This document shows, in pieces, positions 49,014 to 59,616 of a stretch of 64,000 bases of DNA. The position numbers were made by a program, and so were the translations under genes. Source of the DNA: Cryptomeria japonica (taxonomy: Eukaryota > Streptophyta > Pinopsida > Cupressales > Cupressaceae). The first letter of the stretch is position 1, and each line of letters opens with the position of its first letter. The DNA lies in the NCBI RefSeq assembly GCF_030272615.1, contig NC_081405.1:161206694-161270693 (forward strand), given 5' to 3'. Under the pieces are notes generated by a model. That model worked only from the letters and a program-made list of their open reading frames with translations, was not told the origin of the DNA and made no database searches.

Positions 49014-49715
49014 TCACTCAGTCTCACTATCAACCTGGTCCTCCCAATCCCTTCCCTCCTCAGAGGTTGATACTTTGGCTTTCCCTTTTGCCACTTCAAC
49101 TTTCATTTTTGGAATGCAGTTTAGGAACCCAAAGTCGGGGTCACCCTCAAAGCTTGCCAGTAGTTGTATGGCCCTTCCTTCTTTAGCCCTATCTCTCAAT
49201 GCCCTACCAACCTCCATCCTTGCCACCACATGCAAAGCATTCAGGACTTCATCCACCCTCGTTAATTTAACAAAGAGTTTCATTGCTTCCCACCCCACTC
49301 GGGCTCGTTCACGACACTGGTATTTGATTTCATCCTCTGGGCCACGAATAAAAGGAAGCAATTCCTCCTGGTCGTCCCCTTCCATAATTTGAATGCCAAC
49401 TCCCAGCACCACCCACTCCAAGATTGAATCCAGGTTAATCAAAAACTCCCCATCAATCAATTTGACCAATGTGAGTTTTACCTTTTCCAGCTCCGGTTTG
49501 AATTCAAAGGCCCACACCATAATCAGAGAGTAAACCTCCATGTTAGTTCAATACTGGTGACTGATATGTGCCACCTCCTCCGCAAGCATTAGTCGAGCTG
49601 CCGCCCACAACTTCTCCTCCTTAAACCTAAATAGTCCTTGCATTCGTTTATCAGATACTTTGCCCAAAAAGGGCACCAACTTCTTGTCTGTTCGAAGTGT
49701 GAAATTGGCCTCCAT
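49014..49715 (-). pseudogene. Accessory gene B of the hAT element, diverged copy of gene A
   Basis: One frame of 233 codons from ATG 49715 to TGA 49014, broken only by TGA at 49548-49550 (a likely CGA change). The product starts MEANFTLRTDKKLVPFLGKV and contains TNMEVYSLIMVWAFEF, LVKLIDGEFLINL and WVVLGVG. Its second half is charged, with RARVGWEAMKLFVKL and an acidic C-terminus. No known domain is visible. The N-terminal half aligns with gene A by FLGxVxD, Q, ML, NM[DE] and xVG motifs, so A and B probably descend from one gene; they face each other across 610 bp. It might be a structural or DNA-binding accessory protein, but nothing in the sequence proves this. Confidence 0.6.
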
Positions 49716-50357
49716 TGTCTTACAGAAGGTATGATTCTACGAACTATGAACTACAGATTTGTTCTGCACTTGCAGCTGCTTCAAAGCAAAAAGTGGTACA
49801 CAGATGAAAAGGTAAAATAATCTGCCTTCGTCTTAACTCTTATAGGCCAGGTGATGAATGTGCACAATAAGACATTAATGCCATGAGATCACGAAAAAGA
49901 TTTCCTGCCATCCTCCCCTTCCTCCTTTCATGTGGCATACCGTAGACAACTCCTTGTGCAACAATTAATCGCCACCTTGGCATTTGTACTTTCCAAATTT
50001 TCTCGCCTTAACAGGTTGAGGACTACAGTTGCACATTTTTTTAAATTAATAGACTAAATTTATGTTGAAATTTTATATATATTTTTAAACTATTTTTGAA
50101 AATGATATATCGTAAACATATTTTCAAAGAATTTTGTTAAATGTTAAATTAATATTTTAGATTTAATATTGAATGTTTTCTTTTTAATATTAAACTTTTA
50201 CCTTTCAAATTGCAAATCAAAATTTATATTTTTATTTAGTTATTTGTTTTATTCTAGAAACTAAGTTTCATGTTTAATACTATTTTTGAATTAAATTTTT
50301 TTACAAATAATATTAACATTATTTTTAATAGTTATCTCAAACTATTGTCCAATGCCT
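49716..50357. other. Upstream region of accessory gene B
   Basis: Non-coding and AT-rich, especially after 50030. No promoter element stands out. The tandem array begins at its right end. Confidence 0.5.
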
Positions 50358-51430
50358 GGAATTGAACATTTTAAATTTAATTAAATAGAATTAAGTGAAA
50401 GTCTATACTTAATACTTATAGTCTATGACTCTATAGACTATAAATCTCTTTTTCGGGAGGAATTTTAAAATGATTTAGTAGACTTTAAAAACAGACCAGA
50501 AAAGTAACGAGTATGGTGACGTGCCAGAAAAAATGGCAGAAGTCGTGGGACCCACTTCATCGAAAAATAGGTACCATCGATCGTTGGATGAACAAAGATC
50601 AACGACTAGGGTGGATTTCGGCCCGAATGTGGGAAGCGAACACCTTTCTGAGAACTTCGCCCAGAATTGGACATTTTAAATTTAATTAAATATAATTAAT
50701 TCTAAAAATATCTTTTTCGGGCAGAATTTTAAAATGATTAAATAGACTAAAAATCAAATCGGAAAAGTGATGAGAGTATGGTGACATGCCAGAAAAATGG
50801 CAGAAGTCATGGGACCCACTACATCTTAAAATAGGTAAGATCGACCCGCGACCATTGGATGAACAAAGATCAACAACTAGGGTGGATTTCGGCCTGAATG
50901 TGGGAAGTGAACACATTTGGGAGAACTTCGCCCAGAATTGGACATTTTAAATGTAATTAAATACAATTAAGTCTGTACAACTTTTTTTTGGGCGAAGGTT
51001 TAAAATGATTAAATAGACTAAAAATCAAACCGAAAAAGTGACACGAGTATGGTGACGTGCCTGAAAACTGGCAAAAGTGATGGGACCCATGACAACTGAC
51101 AATAGGTACCATCATCCGTTGGATGAGCAAAGATTAACGGCTTAGGGTGGATTTCAGCCCAAATGTGGGAAGTGAACACATTTGGGAGAACGTCACCCGG
51201 AATTGAAATGTTTTAAATTTAATTAAATTTAAGTAAGACTGTAAAGCACTTTTTTGGACGGAAGTTTAAAATTATTAAACATACTTAAAAAACTCACCTG
51301 TAAAGTCACAACAGGTACCTTGGTCCCTCGTCTGTTGGATGAGCAAAGATCAACGACTTAAGGTGGATTTCGGCCCGAATGTGGGAAGTGAACACATTTG
51401 GGAGAACTTCGCCCGAAATTGAACGTATTA
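50358..51430. repeat. Tandem repeat array, about 265 bp unit, four copies, upstream of gene C
   Basis: Units begin near 50360, 50662, 50934 and 51200 (GAATTGAACATTTTAAATTT). GTGGATTTCG falls at 50611, 50882 and 51363, with GTGGATTTCA at 51147. Each unit has an imperfect CCGTTGGATGAGCAAAGATC followed by AACGG, in which CCGTTG and CAACGG form short inverted arms. Units also share GGGACCCA, GGTACC and TTCGCCCGGAATTG. The position directly upstream of gene C suggests a promoter or enhancer array, but that is inference. Confidence 0.88.
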
Positions 51431-51439
51431 CATTTAATG

Positions 51440-51630
51440 TCCTCAGAAATTTAGAATTTATACTGAAGTATTGAATGTTTTGTCCTTTGGCATCGAATAA
51501 TTAATAATAATTAATAAAATTACAACATGATTCTTAATTTCCTCAGAATTTATACTGAAGTAATGAATGTTTTGTCCTTCGGCATCGAATAGTTATTAAT
51601 AGTAATTAATAAAATTACAACATGATTCTT
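51440..51630. repeat. Two-copy tandem duplication, about 95 bp, before gene C
   Basis: TTATACTGAAGTAATGAATG and TTTTGTCCTTCGGCATCGAA occur in two nearly identical copies at 51440-51533 and 51541-51628. They form the leader region between the 265-bp array and the start of gene C. Confidence 0.85.
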
Positions 51631-51958
51631 GATATTTTGCCCTTTAGGTTTTACTTTTCTACTTTTTAGAGTTTTCAAAATAAGAGACTCTTAAATCATA
51701 ATCGTCTTTCATTTCTTGGATAAACCTGTAAATCGAGGGAGATTCAGAAACAGCTACTAGATTGAGGAATGCAAGTTGCAACAGAGACTGTCTACGCCAA
51801 TCTAGTGAAATAGAAATTCCAATTTTCGGGTAAAATCTAGAACACCTACATCCCACCTTTTTTGCTTTTGGTAATCTCGTGTTCCAATTTGAGGGTTAGC
51901 ATTTTCAGGTTTTTATCTAGTTTCCTAGCATTATTTTGAATTATTAACAATAATAGTG

Positions 51959-54900
51959 ATGGGGAAAACGGGAAGCAGTAGTTCAATAAGAAGCCAAGTG
52001 AAAAACAAAATGTATCTAACCGAACTGGTTAAAACACCAGGTTTCACTGATGAATACCATGATATTTATGACCTTGCTATCCATGGTGAAAAGCGTATCA
52101 TAGATATTAGATATACATTGTCTAGTAAGGCGGCAGATGCATCCAGGGCAAAATTTTCTGTTTTCAACCCAATGTTACAAAAAATAACAAATAAAATTGC
52201 ATCATGGGATGTTTGATTGGGAAGCATGGTGTTACCTGAAGTATTCCCTTGCCCTGATTTTGTCATGGTCTGCGCCGAAAATTATGATGAAGATAAAAAA
52301 GCAATTGTCAATAAAAATACAAAAGAGGAAATTCTATCCATAAACGAGGGAGAATTTGCTCGTTTGTTGACCCTAGAATTTGAAGCCCAAAATTCAAACA
52401 TCCAAATTGACCTTGAAAAGCTGGCAGGGAATTATGAGAGTCTTGATCCAAGTCGCAGAGATTCATTTATCAAAGGTCTAATAAAGATTGGTACTGGTAT
52501 TGTGTTGGATCAGAATCATAAGCCTCCTTATGATTCTAAAATTTTTGTTCCATGGGTTGAGGACAGTATTTCCTTGTTGTCGTTTTGCCTGGGATTGGAA
52601 AATGATAGGGAAGTGGGTGCAAGCCTTCTTGAAATGATTTATAATATCCATTGTGCAAGTCAGCCAGTAAGATATAATTTTATTGATCACATTGTAAAAT
52701 CCATGCAAAAATAATTACTTATGATCAAAAAAGGTTCCTGTAAGACATTTAGGTTCTCATCCTACTTGTTTTATCTCCTTCTATCCAAGTATCGTGCAAT
52801 ATTTGAGACCAACAAGCTTCAAATTGTGAGCTATAATATTGATGAGAAGACTGGGAAGAGAACAGACTGTCCAATATATGATTGGAGCCCAAAGATAAGG
52901 ATGCATGATAACAAAAAGAACTACAACCATTTTGTAGACTTCTTTTTGGCACCATTGTATAATGAAATTACAAGCACTCCAATGCCTAGGTTGCCTATGT
53001 CTTGGAGAGATTGCATTCAACTCAGAAGTCAAATAGAATTGGCTGACTGGTTCTTCATGGAAGAATTCACTGTGTTAAGGTTTTACGGATCGACAGTAAA
53101 ACCATACAGACTTCCAATGCATGTGACAGAGAGGGTATTTGCATTAGAGTATGTATGGAAATTGGAGAGCACAGATAGGCACTTCCATGGTCAGCAAAAG
53201 AAGAGCATATTTCCTTCCTTGCCTTTCTCATGTGGAGGGTTCACATTTGAGAGAAAAGCATTCATTGTGGCACATGATTTCTTAACAGTTTTTAACTTTG
53301 GTGACGAGAGTCTCTGGTAGTATGATCCAATTGGTGTAGTTCAAGCAAGGCTTAAGAAAAATGGGAACTCTTCAGTGTTATGTCAACATGAAAGTAAACC
53401 ATTGCTAGAAAAGATTAGAAACAAGGACTCCTGGGATGAGGTTAAAAAAGAGATGGAGAAAATTGCAGCTGACAATAACATTTCAAATGAAGAGATTTCA
53501 TCACAAATTATGGAGGGCCAGGGCAATGAGGGCATCCAAAATAGGAGGTCCTACAATTTCTACATAAAATCTGCTAATCCATCTAAGAAAACTATTCCCA
53601 AATCAATTCTGCACGAATGTAAAGAGAATTGCTGGACTCAAACCAAAATAAATGATTTTTGGACTATGAGGAGGAATCTCGGTGAACCAAAGACAAGTGC
53701 AAAATTTGAGAGCATCGACGAGGATGTAGAGTTTAGCAAATTGTGGGATATGGAGCATGGTGGGATTGAAGGTGATGATGATGAGCATGAGGTTGTCATT
53801 GAGCCCCCTCCAACAACTACTACAATGCCTAAAATATTAGGTGGAGTCAGTGAGTCCATGAAAGACAAATATAGCAAAGGGGCAAACCTTGTGGAAAAAA
53901 TGGGTTTTGAAGGTGGTGGTCTAGGTCCCAGAGGAGAGGGCATTTGGTATCCACTTCAGGTACAACTTCCATCACAGTCAAAATCAAAAGGTCCTTATAA
54001 ACTAGTCATTGGACTTGATTCTTCAGATTCATCAGGGATAGGTACTACTCATTACCCTCAGGGTCCACCTACATTTGTTTCTGGTTCAAATCCACAACCA
54101 CCACCACATCATGGTATTCCCATTGGTGGTGAATCAAGTGCAACTGCCACTGGTGGGGAATCTGGGGATAGTATTCCTATTATTGTTCAGTCAAGTGCCG
54201 CTATGATTGGTGGGTCAAAATCAAAAGGTCCTTATAAACCAGTCATTGGACTTGATTTTTGAAATTCGTCACCGATAGGTACTACTCATTACCCTCAGAA
54301 TCCACCTACATTTGTTTCAGGTTCAAATCCACAACCACCACCACATCATGGTATTCCCATTGGTGGTGAATCAAGTGCCACTACCATTGGTGCTGAATTT
54401 GGGGATAGTATTCCTATTATTGTTCAGTCAAGTGCCACTGTGATTGGTGATGTTGGCATGGGTACTACTACTGATACTAGTTGTCTTGGTGTTGGACAAG
54501 GGAAATAACAAAATATCTCTCGCAAGAGGCCACTAGAGGTAGATACTCAATCTCATACTATTGAGAATCCTATATCAAGTGCCACTGACACTACAAATCA
54601 ATCATTTGCAACTTCAGATCACACACCTCAAAAGACTATGAAAACTACACATGAAAGTGTTAGTGGGAGTGGGACAACATCAAGAACTATTGTTGGTAAT
54701 CCTAATCCTGGTCAAGTATTAGTTAAAACCACAGGAATAAGTGGAACTAGAGCCTATGGTATTCCTATGTCACCTTTCAAACATTCAATTGCTTTAGCAA
54801 GCCCAGATTTTCAATTTCGTGATTACTATGAAAAATATGAACACACAACAAAAACAAATAAAGAAAAAAAGAAAGCATTTCATAGGAATTCCGTGTCTGA

Positions 54901-55294
54901 AGTTGTAAATGAACAACCTGCAAGGAACAGGGTATTTCCAACATATGACCCACATAAAGATATGATGGAGTTCATGGTTGTTATGCCCCCAGACACATCT
55001 AAAGATAAAAATCCACCACATAGTCAGATAGATCCCTCTCAATTTCAAGTTAGCACCCTCCAAATGGATTTTTCCAAAGTACATAATGTGGACAAAATTA
55101 GCGTGTCAAAAAGGACTAACGAAGTGGTCTACACTTCACTGCTAAAGGTGGAGAGAGAAAAAAATAAACTGGAGAAACAAATAGAAAAGTTACAGGCAGA
55201 CCTGGAAAATGAAAAATCCAGCCTATGTATCTATGATGCACACTGCAAAACTTCAGCCAGTAAATTTGTATTCTCAAATTCTCCCTTGCTTTAA
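51959..55294 (+). pseudogene. Accessory gene C of the hAT element: long protein with G-patch and coiled coil
   Basis: A single frame of 1,111 codons runs from ATG 51959 to TAA at 55292 with no indel. Five stops interrupt it: TGA 52214, TAA 52712, TAG 53318, TGA 54260, TAA 54506. Residues 260-445 are the conserved-looking core: TFRFSSYLFYLLLSKY, RFYGSTVKPYRLP and FALEYVW. From memory this resembles a family of long uncharacterised plant proteins found in repeat-rich DNA. Residues 637-667 form a G-patch (GANLVEKMGFEGGGLGPRGE), a motif of RNA- and helicase-binding proteins. A 79-residue unit is then repeated twice in tandem (674-831, Pro/Gly/Ser-rich). Near residues 1054-1086 lies a heptad-patterned coiled coil (KLEKQIEKLQADLENEK). 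No signal peptide or membrane segment. It converges on the hAT transposase 814 bp away. Function unknown; a nuclear RNA-related role is only suggested by the G-patch. Confidence 0.72.
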
Positions 55295-55548
55295 CATTTA
55301 TGCATTTCTCTATTTCCGATTAGTAGGTTTTAGGCACTCCTATAGCTAGTATCTATGTTTAATTTGTCATGACTCATGGTGTGAATTAATATTTAATTTT
55401 GAACTCTATTTTTTGAACAGGAGACATCAAACATGTAGCAGATGTTAAATTACTAATATGGCCTGTGATGGCCATATAAATATGTGCTGAGTTTGTGATT
55501 TTGATGTTCAGTGTTCACATGTTGCAAACTTGCAATTCGACCTAAAGC

Positions 55549-55780
55549 TGTTGTTGCTCCCTTGTTTCTATAAAAGGGAATTCAGGGTCATTTGCAATTT
55601 TGCAAAGGGTTCTGAAACTTTGTATTCACTTTTGCATGGACATTGGAGAATCACACAGGAGTCGTTGTTGCTCTCTTGTTTCTATAAAAGGGAATTCAGG
55701 GTCATTTGCAAAGGGTTCTGAAACTTTGTATTCACTTCTGCAATTGGCATGTAGAATCACATAGATTGGTGTATTACTAT
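55549..55780. repeat. Two-copy tandem duplication, about 115 bp, after gene C
   Basis: GTTGTTGCTCCCTTGTTTC..TATAAAAGGGAATTCAGGGTC recurs at about 55550 and 55664. It lies between the convergent ends of gene C and the transposase. The rest of 55295-56107 shows no gene. Confidence 0.85.
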
Positions 55781-56107
55781 TGAATGAAATGTATCATATG
55801 GCTATATTTTGAAAGAATTAATGAAAATCTAAGTTCTCGACATGTGTATTACTATTGAATGAAATTTATCATATGGTTCTGAAATATATCACATAGATTT
55901 GAGACTCAAACATGTATAAATAAACAATAAACATCTCTGTATCAATAGACACATTATGGTTTTTTTTTATTATGCGATTTTAAATCTAGAAATAGAAAGT
56001 TGAAAAATAAAATTACAAATCAATATTAAATTCTAATTGCAAAAAGTAATATGCTTTTGTAATATGAATGATGAGATACAGTAATAAGATTAATAAATAC
56101 CAATCTC

Positions 56108-58819
56108 TTACAATTGCCATTCATCCTCATCAAATTCAGTGCTTTCTTGATTTTCGTCTGTGGTTTCTTTACTCTGAGACTGAGTCTGCATATCTTCACC
56201 GAACAACATCTCAATGCTACCAGTAGGTCCACTAGTCCCACTGGCACTTTGGTTTGAAGTGTTGCCCAAACCTCTTCTTTCACATTTGGACATCAAGATT
56301 TGCAGTGCCCTATCGTAAGGAAAAGTGTGGACATCATACCTAGATGTATAGAGCCTCAAGCAATTTTCCAAATTTTTGTCTAGTTTGTTTCTTAGCTTTG
56401 ATTTTAGGAACCCCAAAGCACTAAAAACTCTCTCATCTTCCACCGAACCCAATATCATGGTAAGACATAAATCAACAAGCTTCACATATTTTGGCATTGA
56501 ATCACGCAAAGATGCGTTCTCAGCTATATATTTTCAAACCCTTGTTACTGATCCCTCTTCGCGGGGGTTCTCCATTTTGGCATATTGTTGTTTCATAGTG
56601 TATGCAAAATGATATGATTGCTCTCGAACATGAGTTTCATCTAATATTCTATTTATAGTTACTCCAGTCAATTCTCTAGATGTGCAAAATTGTTTTATCA
56701 AAGTTAGTAGCTTAATTCAAAAATCAGATGCACTGTTGAGGCTCCAATAATGAGGAAACACAATAGACATGGCTTCGAGTAGGTTGTGAGGAGGGAATCT
56801 GCTTCTAATTTCTGAGGAAAGATCATATGCAATTTTCTTCACAGAAGTAGTTACAGTCTCAACAATCTTGTCGAAATCTTCCTTTGTAACTCTTGCTAGT
56901 TTCTTCCTGGCACGCTTTCCTGGTTCCTCAGGGTCAACCGTGGCATAGAAGTGCATTGGTATCTCAACTCCTCGTACATTGGCACATACCTCCCCATCTG
57001 CACCGATTTGTAAAAATTTATCAGGATTGTTCAAATCTGTGAGTGTTCACCACTTAACAAATTTTTCATCAGATAGTGTTGGTTCATTTCAATAGAGATT
57101 GTCAAGGGTCATGCATGTCATCTTACGCAGCGTAGCATATTCTGCAATATACAGAGCTCTTTTTTGGGTAGCCTTCATAATATTCCTCATTTCCTCTAGC
57201 ATGGGCATAAGAGCTACTAAAGTTAAGAGTGTCTCTAAATTACTTAACCTGCCAAGAAGTTCAGGAAATTTCGGTTGATCTGATTTGTCGTGAGTTGTGT
57301 GAAATAGTCCAATCAAGGATGGATATTCTGAAAACACTCGACGCGCTGGACCATCCAAAGAGATCCATCTGGTATCATTATCCTTGAGAAGCTTGTTCCC
57401 ATCAGTTAATCCATCAGCAAAGTGTTGAAATTCCATAAATCGCTTGGGACTTTGACAGAAGTGTGAGTAGAGCTCTTTGATTAAAATTTCAATTTTTTTA
57501 ACTGAAGCAAACTTGCTCACAATTCCAAAAGCTAGATTCATTCCGTGAGCCATGCAGTGAATTGCAGTAATGTACGGTGCAAATGAAGTTTCAATCTTTG
57601 TACAAAGACCGTTCCTGTGACCTTGCATTACTGAAGCTCCATCTGCTCCAACACAAATCTTTTTTTTGGCTACCGTCATGTCATCCATACCTCCATATTC
57701 AATTAAACTTCTCTTTACTAGTTGAAATAAATTTTCCGCTATCGCACTCTCCTTCATTTTAGCAACAGATAGTAGATGAGGTTGGCGGGTATGATTCTCT
57801 ATAGTATAAACATGCATGCATACCCATGAAGTATTGTCTACTGCCATAACTTCGTCTAAAGAAAATGCAATGAAGTTTGACTCTCTTATTTTTTCCTGTA
57901 CATCTTCTATTTCAACCTCAGCAAGACAACTTGCCCATTCCCATCCATTGTTTACTGACCAATGTCTATTAGGATAGTTAGGAACTTTCAAAAAGTGTAA
58001 TAAACCACTAGTTGATGGGAAATATGTCATAGCACGCCCTCTGCTCAAAATATGAAAAACAACGCTTAACTGAACAACTTTTCCCAGTTGTTCTATTTGC
58101 ATTGCTTTTCCAAAAACAGCTTCAATAAAACCTTTAACTTTAGCAGGCTTCGTCTGTAATTTCTCATGAAAATAATACTCTTCGGCATTCCTCACATGCT
58201 TACATTCATTCTTTGTTTTCCATCTTATCACTAATTTTTCAACCCCGTCTATCATTTGTTTTTCATAAACTTTACCCATATGCTTTTCTATGGTGTCAAA
58301 TTTTAGCTGCAACCTAATTTCCTTCTTATTTTTCCAAGTGCAAATCTTATACCTGCATTCTATTGGAGGCTCGCCTTCAATTGGATTCTCCACTGGTTCA
58401 ATGAATGGATACTTCGATGCCCAATTAATTTGAAAATTCCTGACTGACATATCCCACTCTCGATCCTTTTTTGATTGTGGTTCACCATTTTTTGATATGG
58501 CTTTTCTTTTCCCCTTCCGTGCATTATCATCAATGGAATTATCACCCAAGTTGATTATATCATTCCGACTAACTTGGGTATCTACCAGATAATCTTCTTC
58601 AAGATCATCCTGATCTGAGATATCAGGTTTGCCACCATCTTCAACATGCGGTGCAGGTGGTGAATTTTGTACTTGTACTTGTGATGATGTACCTTCCTGA
58701 TTTTCACCAGTACCACAATCTTTTCCAATGCCAAAGTACGAAGACAACGTTCTGCTTTTTGTTGGCCTCTCCTAGCCTTCCCCACATTCAGGTTTCCTAC
58801 CCCTCTTCCTGTTCAACAT
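56108..58819 (-). pseudogene. hAT-superfamily transposase
   Basis: One frame of 903 codons runs from ATG 58819 (MLNRKRGRKPECG) to TAA 56108 without an indel. In-frame stops are TAG 58772 and TGA at 57089, 57047, 56717 and 56534. The N-terminus holds a nuclear-type basic region and a zinc-finger-like motif (CTWKNKK.., TIEKHMGK). The RNase-H-fold core shows a likely first aspartate in FSLDEVM (residue about 320) and a second in GADGASVMQGHRNG (about 391), followed by IHCMAHGMNLA. The C-terminal hAT dimerisation region reads SVEDERVFSALGFLKSKLRN (about residue 790). The style is close to the hAT-derived proteins with a KIAA1586/ZNF862-like core. It would cut and join the element ends. I chose the upstream ATG because the frame stays conserved-looking upstream of the internal TAG. 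Confidence 0.88.
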
Positions 58820-59599
58820 CTCCAACGAAATAAAGGCTGCCAAAAAAATATCAATTTGCTGAAGAAGCAATAATAGACTATAATGTATAATATACCAGTT
58901 CAAAAATATGATCGCTCACCTTTAGGCTTTAGGTAACAGGTAGTCGCCAATACAGTCAACAACAATGATTTTCCTTGGTCTAAAACTTCGCTATTGATCA
59001 GAATTTAGAGCCTAGAACCCACCAGATTGTGTTGAGATATATCTGATCTTTGCATGTATTTATACCAATCCTTATATGGCGAATTCCGAGGGAATTTACT
59101 AGTATACAAAATATTTGGTGAATCCCATGTAATTATAACATGACTTATGTAATTTTCGAGGCGATTATAGGTCATCCAAATATGACTTATGTAATTTTTG
59201 AGGTGATTATAGGTCATCCAAATAATAGGTGAATAGGGAATACAATATAGTTGGCGAAAGTTGGGGTGACTGGAGACATGCGTCGACAAGATGTTGGGTG
59301 AATTGGGTACCCCCGGATAACAAATCTTCACATGCCTATAGGCAAATTAAGGTCATCTATTAAGGCAACCTCGGAGAGTGTAGGTGAAATAATTAAATTT
59401 ACCATGCATCCCCCATATATTGTATTGGCGAAATCATTGCATAGAAACATTTAATTGCATAAAACATATGGCAATCAGGCCATGACGTTGACGGAAATTG
59501 ATAATGTTCTGGCGACATGGCCACCCCCATATAGTACAAAATATTCGCCATTTCCGACAGGGCCGACGTGAAAAATTCGCCATTGGCGAATATTCACCA
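58820..59599. other. Right subterminal region of the hAT element and transposase upstream region
   Basis: GGCGAA, GGTGAA and TTCGCC motifs recur at 59078, 59117, 59229, 59253, 59297, 59380, 59424, 59542 and 59577-59593. A 42-bp unit (ATGACTTATGTAATTTT..ATTATAGGTCATCC) is duplicated at 59140 and 59182. This arrangement is what is expected of transposase-binding sites next to a hAT end. No gene. Confidence 0.65.
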
Positions 59600-59614
59600 C
59601 TAAAGTAATCGCTG
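59600..59614 (-). repeat. Right terminal inverted repeat of the hAT element
   Basis: The minus strand reads CAGCGATTACTTTAG inward from 59614, matching the left end at 12 of 15 bases. Confidence 0.72.
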
Positions 59615-59616
59615 GA

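Larger units (their letters stand above)
46792..59616. mobile_element. Large hAT-superfamily DNA transposon (about 12.8 kb) with four genes
   Basis: The left end reads CAGGGATAACTTTAA and the right end, reverse-complemented from 59614, CAGCGATTACTTTAG: 12 of 15 bases match. CAG starts are typical of hAT ends. The flanks are GTGGGAGA (46784-46791) and TTGGGAGA (59617-59624), an 8-bp direct repeat with one mismatch; two extra bases (59615-59616) lie inside it on the right. Joining 46791 to 59625 restores a continuous PMD frame. GGCGAA-like motifs cluster near both ends. Inside are two convergent paralogous genes, a tandem repeat array, a long plus-strand gene with a G-patch and a minus-strand hAT transposase. 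Typical autonomous hAT elements are 2.5 to 5 kb. Whether the accessory genes arrived with the hAT element or by nested insertion cannot be decided here. Confidence 0.8.
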
